This document shows, piece by piece, positions 25,145-34,690 of a stretch of DNA of 64,000 nucleotides. Source of the stretch: Bradyrhizobium septentrionale. Its GTDB lineage: Bacteria; Pseudomonadota; Alphaproteobacteria; Rhizobiales; Xanthobacteraceae. The translations under genes were made by a program, and so were the position numbers. Numbering within the stretch: the first letter of the stretch is position 1; each line of letters opens with the position of its first letter. The stretch spans positions 2,436,501-2,500,500 of the forward strand of contig NZ_CP088285.1 of the NCBI RefSeq assembly GCF_011516645.4. The letters are read 5' to 3'. Under the pieces are notes generated by a model. It was not told where the DNA came from. It did no database searches and worked only from the letters and a program-made list of their open reading frames with translations.

Positions 25145-25912
25145 TTACGCCTTTCGATAAACGTTCAACGCGAGGGCCGCCGAGGCCTCACCCTTGAGCT
25201 TGCCGACATGCATGCCGATGACGCGATCGACCCGTCCCTCAAGCAATGCAACGTTCTGCTCCGCAATAATCATGGCGGCATCTCCGAGCTTGACGGCCAT
25301 CAGCGCGTTGATCACGCTCTTGCCGATCTTGGGCGCCAGCCCGAGCGATGGCTCGTCGACGAGGAAGAGCGACGCATCGGTCATCAGGCCGCGACCGATC
25401 GACACCATGCGTCGCTCGCCCCCCGACAGGCGCCCCACAGGTACATCCATCAGCTTCCGCAACGGTGGAAATATCTCGAGGATGCGGAGCTTGCGTGCGG
25501 CGCGATCGCGCCACGCCGTCGCGGTGTAGGCCCCGGAATCGAGATGCTCCTCGACGGTCAGGCCGTGGAAGATCTCGTCGCCCTGGGGAATCAGCGCCAA
25601 ACCCGCGCGCACGATTTCGTGGGTGTAGCGCCCCGGTCCCTGGCTTCGGGTGCGACCCACCTCCCTGCCGTTGAGTTTGATCGAGCCACGCTGCCAGCCG
25701 GTGAGCCCCGCGATTGCATAGAACAGCGTCGACTTGCCGTGGCCGTTCAGGCCGACGATGCCAATCCGCTCCCCGGACTGCACGACGAGATCCAGGTCGT
25801 GGATGACGCGGACCGGACCGTAGCCGGCAGACAATCCTTGGACGTTCAAGACCTCGCGCGAGGGCTGCCGCGCCGGAGCGCCCGGCAAATGATTGCTCAC
25901 GGAGATGTTCAT
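25145..25912 (-). CDS. LivF-type ABC transporter ATPase
   Basis: The 255-residue ATPase has Walker A GLNGHGKST, Q-loop region ALIPQGDEIFHGLTVEEHL, a canonical signature RLSGGERRMVSIGRGLM, Walker B SLFLVDEPSLGLAP, and an H-loop position replaced by IIAEQN as in LivF proteins. It overlaps livG by 4 bp (ATGA). It powers the LivH/LivM channel with its partner LivG. Confidence 0.93.
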   Translation of the reverse strand: MNISVSNHLPGAPARQPSREVLNVQGLSAGYGPVRVIHDLDLVVQSGERIGIVGLNGHGKSTLFYAIAGLTGWQRGSIKLNGREVGRTRSQGPGRYTHEIVRAGLALIPQGDEIFHGLTVEEHLDSGAYTATAWRDRAARKLRILEIFPPLRKLMDVPVGRLSGGERRMVSIGRGLMTDASLFLVDEPSLGLAPKIGKSVINALMAVKLGDAAMIIAEQNVALLEGRVDRVIGMHVGKLKGEASAALALNVYRKA

Positions 25913-26685
25913 GCGTCGGCCTCTTCGCTGAAGTCCTCGAAATAGGCCGCGTGAACCTTGGGATCCGCCATGACGTCGTCCATCAAGCCCTCGGAGATGA
26001 CCTCTCCGGCGTCCATCACCAGAATGCGGTCGGCGATCATGCCGAGGAGCTCGATGCGATGCTCAACAATCAGGATCGCGACATCCATCTCCTTGGCGAG
26101 CATGCGCAGGAGCTTGTCGATCTCGTCGACCTCCGAATTGATCAGGCCCGCCGCCGGCTCGTCCAGCAGCAGCAGCGACGGCCGGCGCATCAGCAGGCAG
26201 GCCAACAACAATTTGCGCCGGTTGAAGGTATCGAGCTGCATCGCCGGTGTGTCCTCACTGATCTTCAGACCGACAAGGTCGGCGCCATATTCGGCGTCGA
26301 ACTTGGTGAGGAAAGGCCGATAGGCCTGACGCGCCGCCTTGAATGTCTCACCGACCGTCAACTCGTCGGGGACGACCGGCGTCTGAAAGGTGCGGCCAAT
26401 TCCCAGACGCGAACGGGAATGCAACGGCAAGCTCGTGACATTCTCGCCTTTGAACCACACCGTGCCGCTCTTCGGAGGCATCCGTCCGGAGAGGATTTCA
26501 AACAAGCTCGTCTTGCCCGCGCCGTTGGGGCCGATGATGCCAAGCACTTCCCCGGCCTGGACGTGCAGGTTGATCTCGCGGAGAATCTCACGCCCGCCGA
26601 GATCGAGCGAAATTCCACTGCAGGAGAACAGGGTGGCTGTTCCGCCCTGTTCAACCCCGCTGCTCGGAGACAGTCGTCTGAGCAT
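25909..26685 (-). CDS. LivG-type ABC transporter ATPase with degenerate signature loop
   Basis: The ATPase has Walker A GPNGAGKT, the Q-loop GRTFQTPVVPDELTV, Walker B SLLLLDEPAAGL and the H-loop LIVEHRIELL. The signature that in LivG normally reads LSYGQQRR is here LDTFNRRK, so the key Ser and Gly are replaced. This may disable one of the two ATP sites, leaving an asymmetric transporter. The start at 26685 is preferred because its ATG overlaps the stop codon of the binding-protein gene as TGATG, with GGTGGAG upstream. A GTG at 26697 is an alternative. The C-terminus PKVHAAYFED is typical. Confidence 0.88.
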   Translation of the reverse strand: MLRRLSPSSGVEQGGTATLFSCSGISLDLGGREILREINLHVQAGEVLGIIGPNGAGKTSLFEILSGRMPPKSGTVWFKGENVTSLPLHSRSRLGIGRTFQTPVVPDELTVGETFKAARQAYRPFLTKFDAEYGADLVGLKISEDTPAMQLDTFNRRKLLLACLLMRRPSLLLLDEPAAGLINSEVDEIDKLLRMLAKEMDVAILIVEHRIELLGMIADRILVMDAGEVISEGLMDDVMADPKVHAAYFEDFSEEADA

Positions 26686-27968
26686 CAGCTCCACCACGGC
26701 GCAGCGATCAGTTTCGTTTCCGAGACCGGACCGGGATAGGTGATCTTGTGCTCGCCTCCTTGGATCTGCACGTAGAGCTGCGCGACGCCGGCCTCGAGCT
26801 TTTGCGCCTGCAGCTCGTCTCCTCCATTGTCGGGGAAATGCCTCGCCTCTTGGTAGGGATTACCCATGTCGACGTGACCGCAAACGCCACGCTGGGGATT
26901 GGCGCGGATCCAGTCGCAGACCTCGCTGAACTTCCGGGGATCGCCAACAGCCTCCCAGGCCTTCTTGAGGTAGTAGGTCTGATCGTACGCGATGCCGGTG
27001 TAGGCGAGCCCCGCGATGCCGGGGAAACGTTTTTTGTACTTTTGCCTGTAGGCGAGACCTCTCTCGTCGCCATAAATGCCCATGGTCGTGCCCCAGACGA
27101 AGCCGTTCGCAGCCGATCCGGCAAGCTCGAGGAATTCCGGCTGGGACGGGCCGTACTGGAGATAGACGAGCGAGTCGCGCACGGGGCTTGCAACGAACTG
27201 CTTGCAAAACGCGGCGTATTCAGCGGCAACCCAATGGTCCACCATGATCGCGGCGGCATCGACTTCCTTCATCTCGCGAATGACCGGCGCCCAGTCCTGC
27301 ACGGGATACTGGATATCCGTAATGCGGGCGACTTCGAACTTGCCGCGCCGCTTGATCGCCTCCTGCGCGGCACGCGAAATGGTCTGGCAGTAACCGATCT
27401 GCTCCTGAATGATATGAACCTTGCGGTTCTTCGGCTTCCAGACGCCCCGCTGCTCCTCGTCCTCCAGCCAGGAAGCATAGCTCCATCCGTAGTTCACCTC
27501 CGACGGGCAGAACTGGAAGATGTGGTTGTACTTATCCGGATGCGCCTTGACGGCAGAGGTGCCGGCGCGTTGAGCGTTGCCGTTGATGTACGGACATTTG
27601 TACTTCACGGTCGCGTCCATCGCCGGCAGCGGGACAAGCGTGAAAGCAAAGGAGATGGCGTCGACCTTGGCGTCCACGCAGGCGGCAAGCGCCTGCTTGG
27701 AGGATTCTGGCGACAGAACGTTCATGTCCGTCGTGAACAGCTTCAGCGGCCTGCCGAGGATGCCGCCCGCGGCATTGATCTCCTCCATCGCGAGCGTCGT
27801 GCCGTTCAGAAAGTCCTGATGATCCGCAACCCCCGCGGCCGCCGTCTGGCAGTAGGGAATGCCGAGAATGATCGGCCGTGCTGCAAACGCCGATCGTCCA
27901 ACAAATGGCGCCGCGACAGCCGCGCCGATGCCCGCGGTCACTGAACGTCTGGTGAGTCTCAAAACCAT
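26685..27968 (-). CDS. Periplasmic binding protein of an amide/amino-acid-type ABC transporter
   Basis: The 427-residue type 1 periplasmic binding protein (Peripla_BP_6/LivK class) begins with a twin-arginine-like signal (RLTRRSVTAGIGAAVAAPFVG, cleavage after SAFA). The mature part has GIPYCQTAAAGVADHQDF, TLAMEEINAAGGILGRPLKLF and an INGNAQRA substrate loop. The start at 27968 has a strong AGGAGGT ribosome-binding site. This gene is first in the operon that continues through livG, livF, livH, the LivM fusion and the amidase genes. The relation to FmdD/UrtA-type amide and urea binders is probable; substrate identity is inferred from the downstream amidases. Confidence 0.88.
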   Translation of the reverse strand: MVLRLTRRSVTAGIGAAVAAPFVGRSAFAARPIILGIPYCQTAAAGVADHQDFLNGTTLAMEEINAAGGILGRPLKLFTTDMNVLSPESSKQALAACVDAKVDAISFAFTLVPLPAMDATVKYKCPYINGNAQRAGTSAVKAHPDKYNHIFQFCPSEVNYGWSYASWLEDEEQRGVWKPKNRKVHIIQEQIGYCQTISRAAQEAIKRRGKFEVARITDIQYPVQDWAPVIREMKEVDAAAIMVDHWVAAEYAAFCKQFVASPVRDSLVYLQYGPSQPEFLELAGSAANGFVWGTTMGIYGDERGLAYRQKYKKRFPGIAGLAYTGIAYDQTYYLKKAWEAVGDPRKFSEVCDWIRANPQRGVCGHVDMGNPYQEARHFPDNGGDELQAQKLEAGVAQLYVQIQGGEHKITYPGPVSETKLIAAPWWS

Positions 27969-28131
27969 CTGAGCGACCTCCTGCAATCGCGCGCACAGGT
28001 TCTCGGCATCGCGACCGAGACCGGGCGGGATTTCGTGTTGGGTGACGACGGCGCATCCACGCGTCGTCGGGTGATTGCGGCCCTCGACCTGCACCGCAGG
28101 ATCGAAGCTTCGGTTTCCCGCCGATTTTCAG

Positions 28132-28163
28132 CAATACGTCAGCTGACCGATTTTAGCGGGCGC
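28132..28163. promoter_or_regulatory. Palindromic operator-like motif upstream of the transporter/amidase operon
   Basis: The core reads caatacgtcagctgaccgat, with a perfect 10-bp palindrome gtcagctgac (28138-28147). Nearly the same 30-base stretch stands at 33068-33098 before the acyl-CoA synthetase and amine oxidase genes. It lies about 165 bp upstream of the binding-protein start. It is a good candidate site for the LuxR-type regulator encoded next door. Confidence 0.6.
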
Positions 28164-28585
28164 GTTGGAGCGACCCGGAAGTCTCCCGAGCTACACTGCG
28201 GGCACGAACAGAGACCGGGGTGACAATTTGCTCAGCAAGCCCAGCCCGGATTTTCATCAACCAACGACGCTGCCGGCACGCCCACGTCAGAAACGTTGAC
28301 TTTGGGCCGCATGAATTGTGACGTTCCTTTGACTCGCCAGGCGCGCAGCCCTAAGGTACTCGTGTAGCTTTCAGGCGGTGCTGATTTCGATCCGGGACCA
28401 TCGGGGTCAGCAGAGCGAAGGGCCACAGTAATGACGTGGCACCTTGCGTTGGTTGGAGCGGTTGTTGCCCTGAGATTGCGTAAAGCACCTCGATCCGGCC
28501 AAACCAGAAAACCGACCGTCAGCGACCAAGAAGAAGATTCGATCACGAACCGTCGACAAGATCTTTCACGAGCTGGAGGCTCACC

Positions 28586-29623
28586 GTGAAATCGGCAGCG
28601 ATCGACCATACAATGTCAGCCACGGTCCGGCTCGATACACCGGCGGCAGTCCTGAATGATCAGATCATTGATCAGGCGACGCAGGTCACCCGTCTGTTGC
28701 GCGAGTTCGTGAGGAGCGAGGCGATTGCCCTGGTCGCAATAGATCCGATATCCCGAACTCACCGCTCTCTGGCCGTCGAAGGGTATACGGACAGAACGAT
28801 GTCCTACGTGCTCGACGGATTCCCTAACGCCTGCCCGGCTTACGCCATCGCGCGCGAAAAGGACACGCACTCGCTGCGCTGGCGAGACTACAAGCGTGAC
28901 TGGAATCTCTATTTGCCGGATACACTCACCGCTCAGGAATACCTGATGCCGGATGGATTCAGGGAAGGCTCGACAATGTGCCTGCGCGTCGCGGACGGCC
29001 GCTACATCGGGGCCATCCACATGAGCTGGTCCAAGGAGGCGCACGCCAAGGACGAGCACCGCGAGATGACGGAGCGTTTCCGCCCGATCCTGCTGAACAT
29101 CTGCGATCAGCTCAGGACACCACAGCTTCTGGCCGATGAGCTGGCGCCCGGCTCCTACGCGCTCGCCGTCTCGCCGAATGGTTTTGCATTTCACCTGCCC
29201 AACCGTAGTCCGGGGCCGCATCTCGGCGAGGGCGGAGAGCTTCGCCGGCTCATGCTGGAGAAGGCGAAGTCCTCGAAACCGCAACGCTTCGTCTAGCCGG
29301 ACGAGGCCGGCCGCTGCCACCAGGTCACGATCACGCCCTGCCGCGGAAACATCCTCCTGATCACCGAAGAATGTATTCGCTGGCCGTACAATCTCTCGCT
29401 CCGCGAGATTCAGATCCTGCACCTCGTGACCAGCGGCGCGTCAAATCCCAACATCGCCGAGCAGCTCTTCGTGTCGCCCCGCACAGTCTCAACACACATC
29501 GAGCACATCCTCGCAAAGATGGGCTGTGATTCGCGCACGCGGCTCGCAGCACTTGCGGTATCCGAAGGACTGCTGCTGGCGGAGAACCCTTCCCGACGGT
29601 CCCGGAAGCTTGCCGGCCATTGA
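28586..29623 (+). pseudogene. LuxR-family (DmfR-like) regulator interrupted by an amber codon
   Basis: A single frame runs from GTG 28586 (GGAGG just upstream) to the stop codon at 29621-29623, broken only by TAG at 29294-29296. Before the TAG lies a ligand-sensing N-terminal region (QVTRLLREFVRSEAIALVAI ... FREGSTMCLRVADGRYIGAIHMS, separated). After the TAG the protein continues without shift into PDEAGRCHQVTITPC and a LuxR HTH (SLREIQILHLVTSGASNPNI, then VSPRTVSTHIEHILAKMGCD). The amber is probably a mutated TGG (Trp). A LuxR-type protein, DmfR, activates dimethylformamidase genes in Paracoccus, so the divergent position here suggests the same role, now lost unless the codon is read through. 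Confidence 0.82.
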
Positions 29624-29640
29624 CCGACTTCGCGATCGTT

Positions 29641-30897
29641 TCAGCGGAATGGCTCTTCATTTGAAGGCGGATCCTTAAGCAGCACCGCAAGCCCCGCGGC
29701 CACGAGGCAAGTCAGGCCAACGCTCGCGAACCCGATCGCATAGCCTGCAAGGCCAAGAGCCACGACGCCGGCAGAAGCGATGGTGGCTCCTGCCACGTGC
29801 GCCGCCATCATCCAGCCCATTGCCGCGCCGATGCCGTGGCTGCCGAGATTTGCGGACATCAGTATCACCAGCGCTGGAAACGTCAGCGCCGCATCGAGGC
29901 CATAGAGCGCGCCGAACCGGGCAAGCTCGACAACGCTGAGGCCTGTGAACGGCAGCCAAAGCAGGATGAGCGCGCGGGCGACAAAGTAGCCCGCCAGCAG
30001 CATTCGTGCTGGATAACGATCCGCGAGATACCCGCTCGCCACACTTCCGATCGCGCCGCCAAGCAGGAAGATGGCCATCACGTCGGCGCTCGACGAGAGG
30101 CCGAGACCCGCGCCCATGCAGAGGATGCTGAGCTGGCTGTCGATCAAGCCGGATGTCGATGCGCCGCAGATGCAAAAGATCGCAGCCAGCGCCCAGAATC
30201 GCCACCCCCTCCCCTCCGGATACGACGGCGCATGCCGGCTGGATGCCGACTGCTGCGGCGTAACTTCGCGTCCAGATGCCGGGACGAGGAGGACGACCAC
30301 GAAGGCCGTGGTCAGGACGACGACTGCAGCGGCATGGAACGCGATGCGCCAACCGAATGCCTCGACCGCGCGCGATGCGAGCAGCAATCCTGCCGCCGAT
30401 CCGAGAAACTGCATCGACGTCAGGAGGCCAAAGCGTGTGCCGCAATGCGCCGCGCTGCGACGACTGCCGACCATCGCGCCCAGGATGGATGCACTCAAGG
30501 ATCCACTGCAGCCAAGTCCGAGGCCCCAGGCCAGAACGAGGTGCCCGGGCGACGTCGCGAGCGTCGTCGATGCGAGCGATACCGCGAGGAGAACCAGGCT
30601 GACGACGAGCGGCCATCGAACGCCCCATCGTTCGAGGCCACGCGTAGCGAGCGGCGATGCAGATGCAGAGACGGCGATGCCGAACGTGATCGGCCAGGCG
30701 ACGTCGGAGATTTGCCAGCCCAGGTCCTTCTGGATGGAGACGGCCAGCAGCGCGGGAAGGACGCGCGCGGCGGAACTCACAAAGATCGCAAAAGCGATGG
30801 CCGCAGACGGGAGCCGACCGGCCGACGATGCCGGCCGGATGGGCTGCACTGCGAAGAATGCGGTAGCGAGCCGTGCCCTATTCGCCGGCCTGCGCAT
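29641..30897 (-). CDS. MFS transporter
   Basis: The 418-residue protein has twelve hydrophobic segments. The MFS loop 8-9 signature is visible in GGAIGSVASGYLADRYPARM, and the central loop is short and hydrophilic. It resembles the monocarboxylate/oxalate-formate (OFA/MCT-like) group, with the pattern GWQISDVAWPITFGIAVSA in helix 1-2. Its start overlaps the end of the amine oxidase gene by 20 bp, so the two are cotranscribed. It may import the amine or export the product; specificity is unknown. Confidence 0.85.
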   Translation of the reverse strand: MRRPANRARLATAFFAVQPIRPASSAGRLPSAAIAFAIFVSSAARVLPALLAVSIQKDLGWQISDVAWPITFGIAVSASASPLATRGLERWGVRWPLVVSLVLLAVSLASTTLATSPGHLVLAWGLGLGCSGSLSASILGAMVGSRRSAAHCGTRFGLLTSMQFLGSAAGLLLASRAVEAFGWRIAFHAAAVVVLTTAFVVVLLVPASGREVTPQQSASSRHAPSYPEGRGWRFWALAAIFCICGASTSGLIDSQLSILCMGAGLGLSSSADVMAIFLLGGAIGSVASGYLADRYPARMLLAGYFVARALILLWLPFTGLSVVELARFGALYGLDAALTFPALVILMSANLGSHGIGAAMGWMMAAHVAGATIASAGVVALGLAGYAIGFASVGLTCLVAAGLAVLLKDPPSNEEPFR

Positions 30898-32836
30898 GAC
30901 AGCTTGCGGCGCTGCTGTCCGGCGCGAGGTCGATGCCGGGATTGCGGTCGAAAAAGCCGCTCGGCATCAGCTTGAAACCGGTGAAGATGCAGGGCTGAAC
31001 CGGAAAGTCCTCAGGACGGACCTGATGGTGAAGTCCGAAGACGTGCCAGAGCACGATGTCGGTGTTCTCGATGTTCCGGTTGTTCCTGACGAAATCGGAA
31101 ACACCTCCCGTTCCATCCGAGTGGTTCATGTGTTCGCCAGCCGGATAGCGCTCTTCGGGATCGAAGGCGGTGACCCAGAGCTGGTTCTTGATGAAGGTCG
31201 ACCGCCTGCCCGACGGCGACTCGGGATGGATGAACGGCGTCACCGGATGACTTGCCTCGAGCTTGTAGCCCGTCGGCGTGCCGACCCAGTTCTTGCGGCC
31301 GGGATTGATGACCTTCCAGGCTCGATGCGTCGCAAGGCTAGCCTGGCGGCAACCGCCCAACTCGGTCTTCAGAACCGTTTCCTCTTCGTAGAAGCCGTTG
31401 CCATAGACATTGTCGGGTCCCCAGGGATCGGCCTGGGTGTTGAGCTCGACGACACTGTTGTTGTCGCCATCGACGTTCATGTCCAGCCGCGCGCAGAAGA
31501 TATGCTGGTGAATGTGGCCCACGACGCCGGGCGCGACTTCCTTGCCGTATTTGCCGGGCTGGCCCGGATGGCACGCGGCGGTGTTGATGATGCCGGTAGC
31601 CTTGAGCTCGAACTGGATCGAGCCGTCCGTGTGGAAGTACCAGAACAGGCCATATTCGTAGTTGGCGACCGTCGCTATGCAGGAGATGACCAGCCTGCGG
31701 GCACGCCGCGACTCGACATTGTTGGAGCGGAAGTCCCAATGCTTCCACAGCAGGCCGGCATCCTCCTCATGGATGCAGATGGCGTTTTCGATGGTGACCA
31801 CGTTGCCGTCCATCGTCGCGAGATGTGCGTCGAGATAGGCGATGACACCGAGGCAATCGCAGCCGAGCTTCAGCGAATTGGCGAGCTTGCCGATGCCGTA
31901 CTCACCGATGTCGAAGACATTCTTCCGGAAGTGCCCCTTGTCTGTGGTGCCGTACGGCACGACCATTTCCACCAGCGACGCGCGATGCGCGATCGGCCGC
32001 CCGTCGTAGCTGATGTCATGTAGGGTCAGACCTTCGCGCGAATTGAAGCCGACGAGCACAGACCAGCGATCCCACTCCAGGCGGCGGCCATCGAGCCTGA
32101 ACGAGACACCTTCAGGCTGAACGATGTCGAGGGGCTTGTAGGGCGCTCGTGGACCCTTGATGAACTCCGCCTCGTAGTTCACCTCCGCCTTGGGAATCGG
32201 GATGATCTCATGGTCGTCGACGCGGATGATCTCGTAGGTCTTGATGTCGACCACGGCGTTCAGGCCGCCGATCGGGTGCGCATAGAGATTGTCGTTCTCC
32301 CGCAGACGCAGCCAGGCGAAGACGTGCGCGAGATATCGGCCATCCTCACCCGGAATGTCGAAATTGCCCGCCGACCACGGATCGATACAGACAAGCGACA
32401 TGTCCTCGATGTCGCGCTTCTTGCAGGCCGCAATGAATTCGGGAGCTGCACGAACGGCGTCTTCGATGGCCGTGAACTGCTCGAGCTGGATCATCGGCTT
32501 GGCGGTTCGCACGTATTTCGACGTGAGGACTTTCTCTTCCGCAAGAGAAACCGTCAGGCGCCAGATGCCATCCTCCCTGACCTTGAACAGATTGACCCGC
32601 GCCGCCCTTTTTATGGCATCTCCCGGCTTGTACAGACGTACGAGTGATTTCTCAGGCTCGAGAAGCTCGATCGTCTCGAAGAGAAAGTCGGCGCCGTACT
32701 GTAGATCATTACGGATGATCCGGATCACCGCGCCGATTTCGGCAGCCGTCAAGGGATCGAGAGGATGCTTCACGGCATCCGTGTTAGGTGTGTCCGGGAC
32801 GCACGTGCAGGACGACGAGGCGGTGACGGTGTCCAT
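30878..32836 (-). CDS. Copper-containing primary amine oxidase (TPQ)
   Basis: The 652-residue enzyme oxidises primary amines to aldehyde, ammonia and hydrogen peroxide. The active-site motif TVANYEYGLFW contains Tyr393, the precursor of topaquinone, in the Asn-Tyr-Glu context of the family. Copper histidines include those in GHIHQHIFCARLDM, followed by NVDGDNNSV. The late third ligand lies near the C-terminus (WHVFGLHHQVRPEDFPVQP). Length is normal for bacterial enzymes. There is no evident signal peptide. It may oxidise the methylamine that arises from amide cleavage. The upstream spacer carries the shared palindromic motif. Confidence 0.94.
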   Translation of the reverse strand: MDTVTASSSCTCVPDTPNTDAVKHPLDPLTAAEIGAVIRIIRNDLQYGADFLFETIELLEPEKSLVRLYKPGDAIKRAARVNLFKVREDGIWRLTVSLAEEKVLTSKYVRTAKPMIQLEQFTAIEDAVRAAPEFIAACKKRDIEDMSLVCIDPWSAGNFDIPGEDGRYLAHVFAWLRLRENDNLYAHPIGGLNAVVDIKTYEIIRVDDHEIIPIPKAEVNYEAEFIKGPRAPYKPLDIVQPEGVSFRLDGRRLEWDRWSVLVGFNSREGLTLHDISYDGRPIAHRASLVEMVVPYGTTDKGHFRKNVFDIGEYGIGKLANSLKLGCDCLGVIAYLDAHLATMDGNVVTIENAICIHEEDAGLLWKHWDFRSNNVESRRARRLVISCIATVANYEYGLFWYFHTDGSIQFELKATGIINTAACHPGQPGKYGKEVAPGVVGHIHQHIFCARLDMNVDGDNNSVVELNTQADPWGPDNVYGNGFYEEETVLKTELGGCRQASLATHRAWKVINPGRKNWVGTPTGYKLEASHPVTPFIHPESPSGRRSTFIKNQLWVTAFDPEERYPAGEHMNHSDGTGGVSDFVRNNRNIENTDIVLWHVFGLHHQVRPEDFPVQPCIFTGFKLMPSGFFDRNPGIDLAPDSSAASCHAQAGE

Positions 32837-33182
32837 AGGTTAGCTCCTTGCATAGGCGACTGGGCGCAGACGAGCGGAGCGACGGAATGCGCCCGCACGC
32901 GTGCATCCATATTGAGCAATACCCCTGCGGCACCGGCCACACACGACGGCCGCCGGGCATTCCGGATGCAGATCAAATCTCGACGAATCGAGTCTCATGG
33001 GACGAACATCCGGCCCAGTTGGCTCGTAGACAGATGGCCGGAATTTCTTCCGCGCATCGCTATTCGACAATACGTCAGTTGACCGATTCTGCGGGTGCGG
33101 GCGCGATGCTAAGGCGGCGCCCGGTTGGCCCGCGACCAGACGCTCTGAACGCCAGCCCAATGACCGTGCAACGGGAGGAGAC
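32837..33182. other. Divergent promoter region of amine oxidase and acyl-CoA synthetase
   Basis: No gene is seen in these 346 bp. It must hold the promoters of both divergent genes and contains the operator-like motif at 33068-33098. CAACGGGAGGAG just before 33183 is a strong ribosome-binding site for the synthetase. Confidence 0.6.
33068..33098. promoter_or_regulatory. Second copy of the palindromic operator-like motif
   Basis: The stretch caatacgtcagttgaccgat differs from the copy at 28132 by one base in its first twenty. It is followed by the similar tail tctgcgggtgcg. The palindrome is gtcagttgac (one mismatch). It is 85-115 bp upstream of the acyl-CoA synthetase start and about 230 bp upstream of the amine oxidase start. 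Confidence 0.6.
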
Positions 33183-34690
33183 ATGGGGAACCCCTACAAC
33201 ATTGGTCTGGACAAGAACCCGGCCAATTTTCAACCGCTGACGCCGCTGAGCCTCGTGGCTCGCACGGCCGCCGTATATCCACATCTCACCAGCGCTCTGT
33301 ATGAAGGCCGCAGCTTCACGTGGGCCGAGACCTATGATCGGTGCAGGAGGCTGGCGTGCTGGCTCGTGGCACTTGGGATCGGCGAAGGCGACACCGTAGC
33401 GGCCATGCTGCCGAACGTGCCGGCAATGCATGAGCTTCACTTTGCCGTGCCGATGGCAGGCGCCGTACTGAACACCCTGAACCCGCGGCTCGATGCGGCC
33501 TCAATCGCGTTTCAGCTGGACCACGGCAGCGCCAGAGTCATCTTTGTCGATCCTGAATTCTCCGGCCTGACTGCGGCGGCGATCGCGCTGATGGCCGGGC
33601 CGATGCCGTTCATCATCGACGTCGACGATCCGGCTTTCGGAGATGGCGTGCGGATCGGCCAGACCGAATACGAAGCCGCTCTCGCCGAAGGCGATCCGCA
33701 GTTCCTGCCTCGTTACCCCGAGGACGAATGGAACGCCATTGCGCTCAGCTACACATCGGGAACGACCGGCAACCCGAAGGGTGTCGTCACCCATCACCGT
33801 GGTGCGTATCTCAACGCCATCAGCAACATTCTGGCAGCCAACCTCGGACAGCATCCCGTCTACCTGTGGACCCTACCGATGTTTCACTGCAACGGATGGT
33901 GCTTTCCATGGTCCATAGCGGCGACCGCCGGCGTCAACGTCTGCCTGCGCAAGGTCGATCCAACCAAGATCTTCGCTCTGATGAAGCAACATCGCGTCAC
34001 TCACATGTGCGGCGCGCCGATCGTCTACAACATGCTCATCAATGCACCCGATGCTCCCAAGAGTTCACCAGAGTGGAGCATCACGGGATTGATGGGTGGC
34101 TCGGCGCCGCCCATTCCGGTGATCGAGGGCACGCAGAAGCTCGGCATCAAGTTGATCCACATCTATGGGCTCACCGAAGTCTATGGCCCCTCCTCCATCT
34201 GCGCCGAGCAGCGGGGCTGGAACGAGCTGCCGCTCGAAAGGCAGGCCATGCTGAAACGCCGACAAGGTGTGCCTTATCCCCTGCAGGAAGCCGTCACCGT
34301 GCTCGACCCTGAGACCATGCAGGAAGTGCCGCGTGATGCCAGCACCATGGGCGAGGTGATGTTTCGCGGCAACGTGGTCATGAAGGGCTATCTGAAGAAC
34401 GAGAAGGCGACCACGGACGCCTTTGCCGGCGGCTGGTTCCACACCGGTGACCTCGGTGTGATCGATGAAGACGGTTACATCATCATCAAGGACCGCTCGA
34501 AGGACATCATCATCTCGGGCGGCGAGAACATCTCATCCGTCGAGGTCGAGGATGTGCTTTACAAGCATCCCGCCGTGTTGCTGGCAGCAGTTGTGGCAAA
34601 GCCCGATTCCAGATGGGGTGAAGTGCCCTGCGCCTTCATAGAGCTGAAGGACGGCACCAGCGTCACCGGCAGCGACATCATCGCCTTTGA
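33183..34690 (+). pseudogene. Acyl-CoA synthetase (AMP-forming), C-terminus lost
   Basis: The protein is a medium-chain/DMSP-type fatty-acyl-CoA ligase. The AMP loop is YTSGTTGNPKGVV, followed by LPMFHCNGWCFPW, HIYGLTEVYGPS, the GWFHTGDLGVID motif, and the hinge IIKDRSKDIIISGGENISS. Homology stops at about SGSDIIAF (34690). The last 40 or so residues, including the catalytic Lys (PKTxTGKIxK), are missing. The frame continues to 34838 only through sequence antisense to the dihydrodipicolinate synthase-like gene. Without that Lys the adenylation step should be severely impaired. Start and ribosome-binding site are clear. Confidence 0.85.

Noticed and set aside
28232..28609. A 125-codon minus-strand frame in front of the LuxR-type gene
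   Set aside because: It lacks a ribosome-binding site and motif and overlaps the start and Shine-Dalgarno region of the regulator gene.
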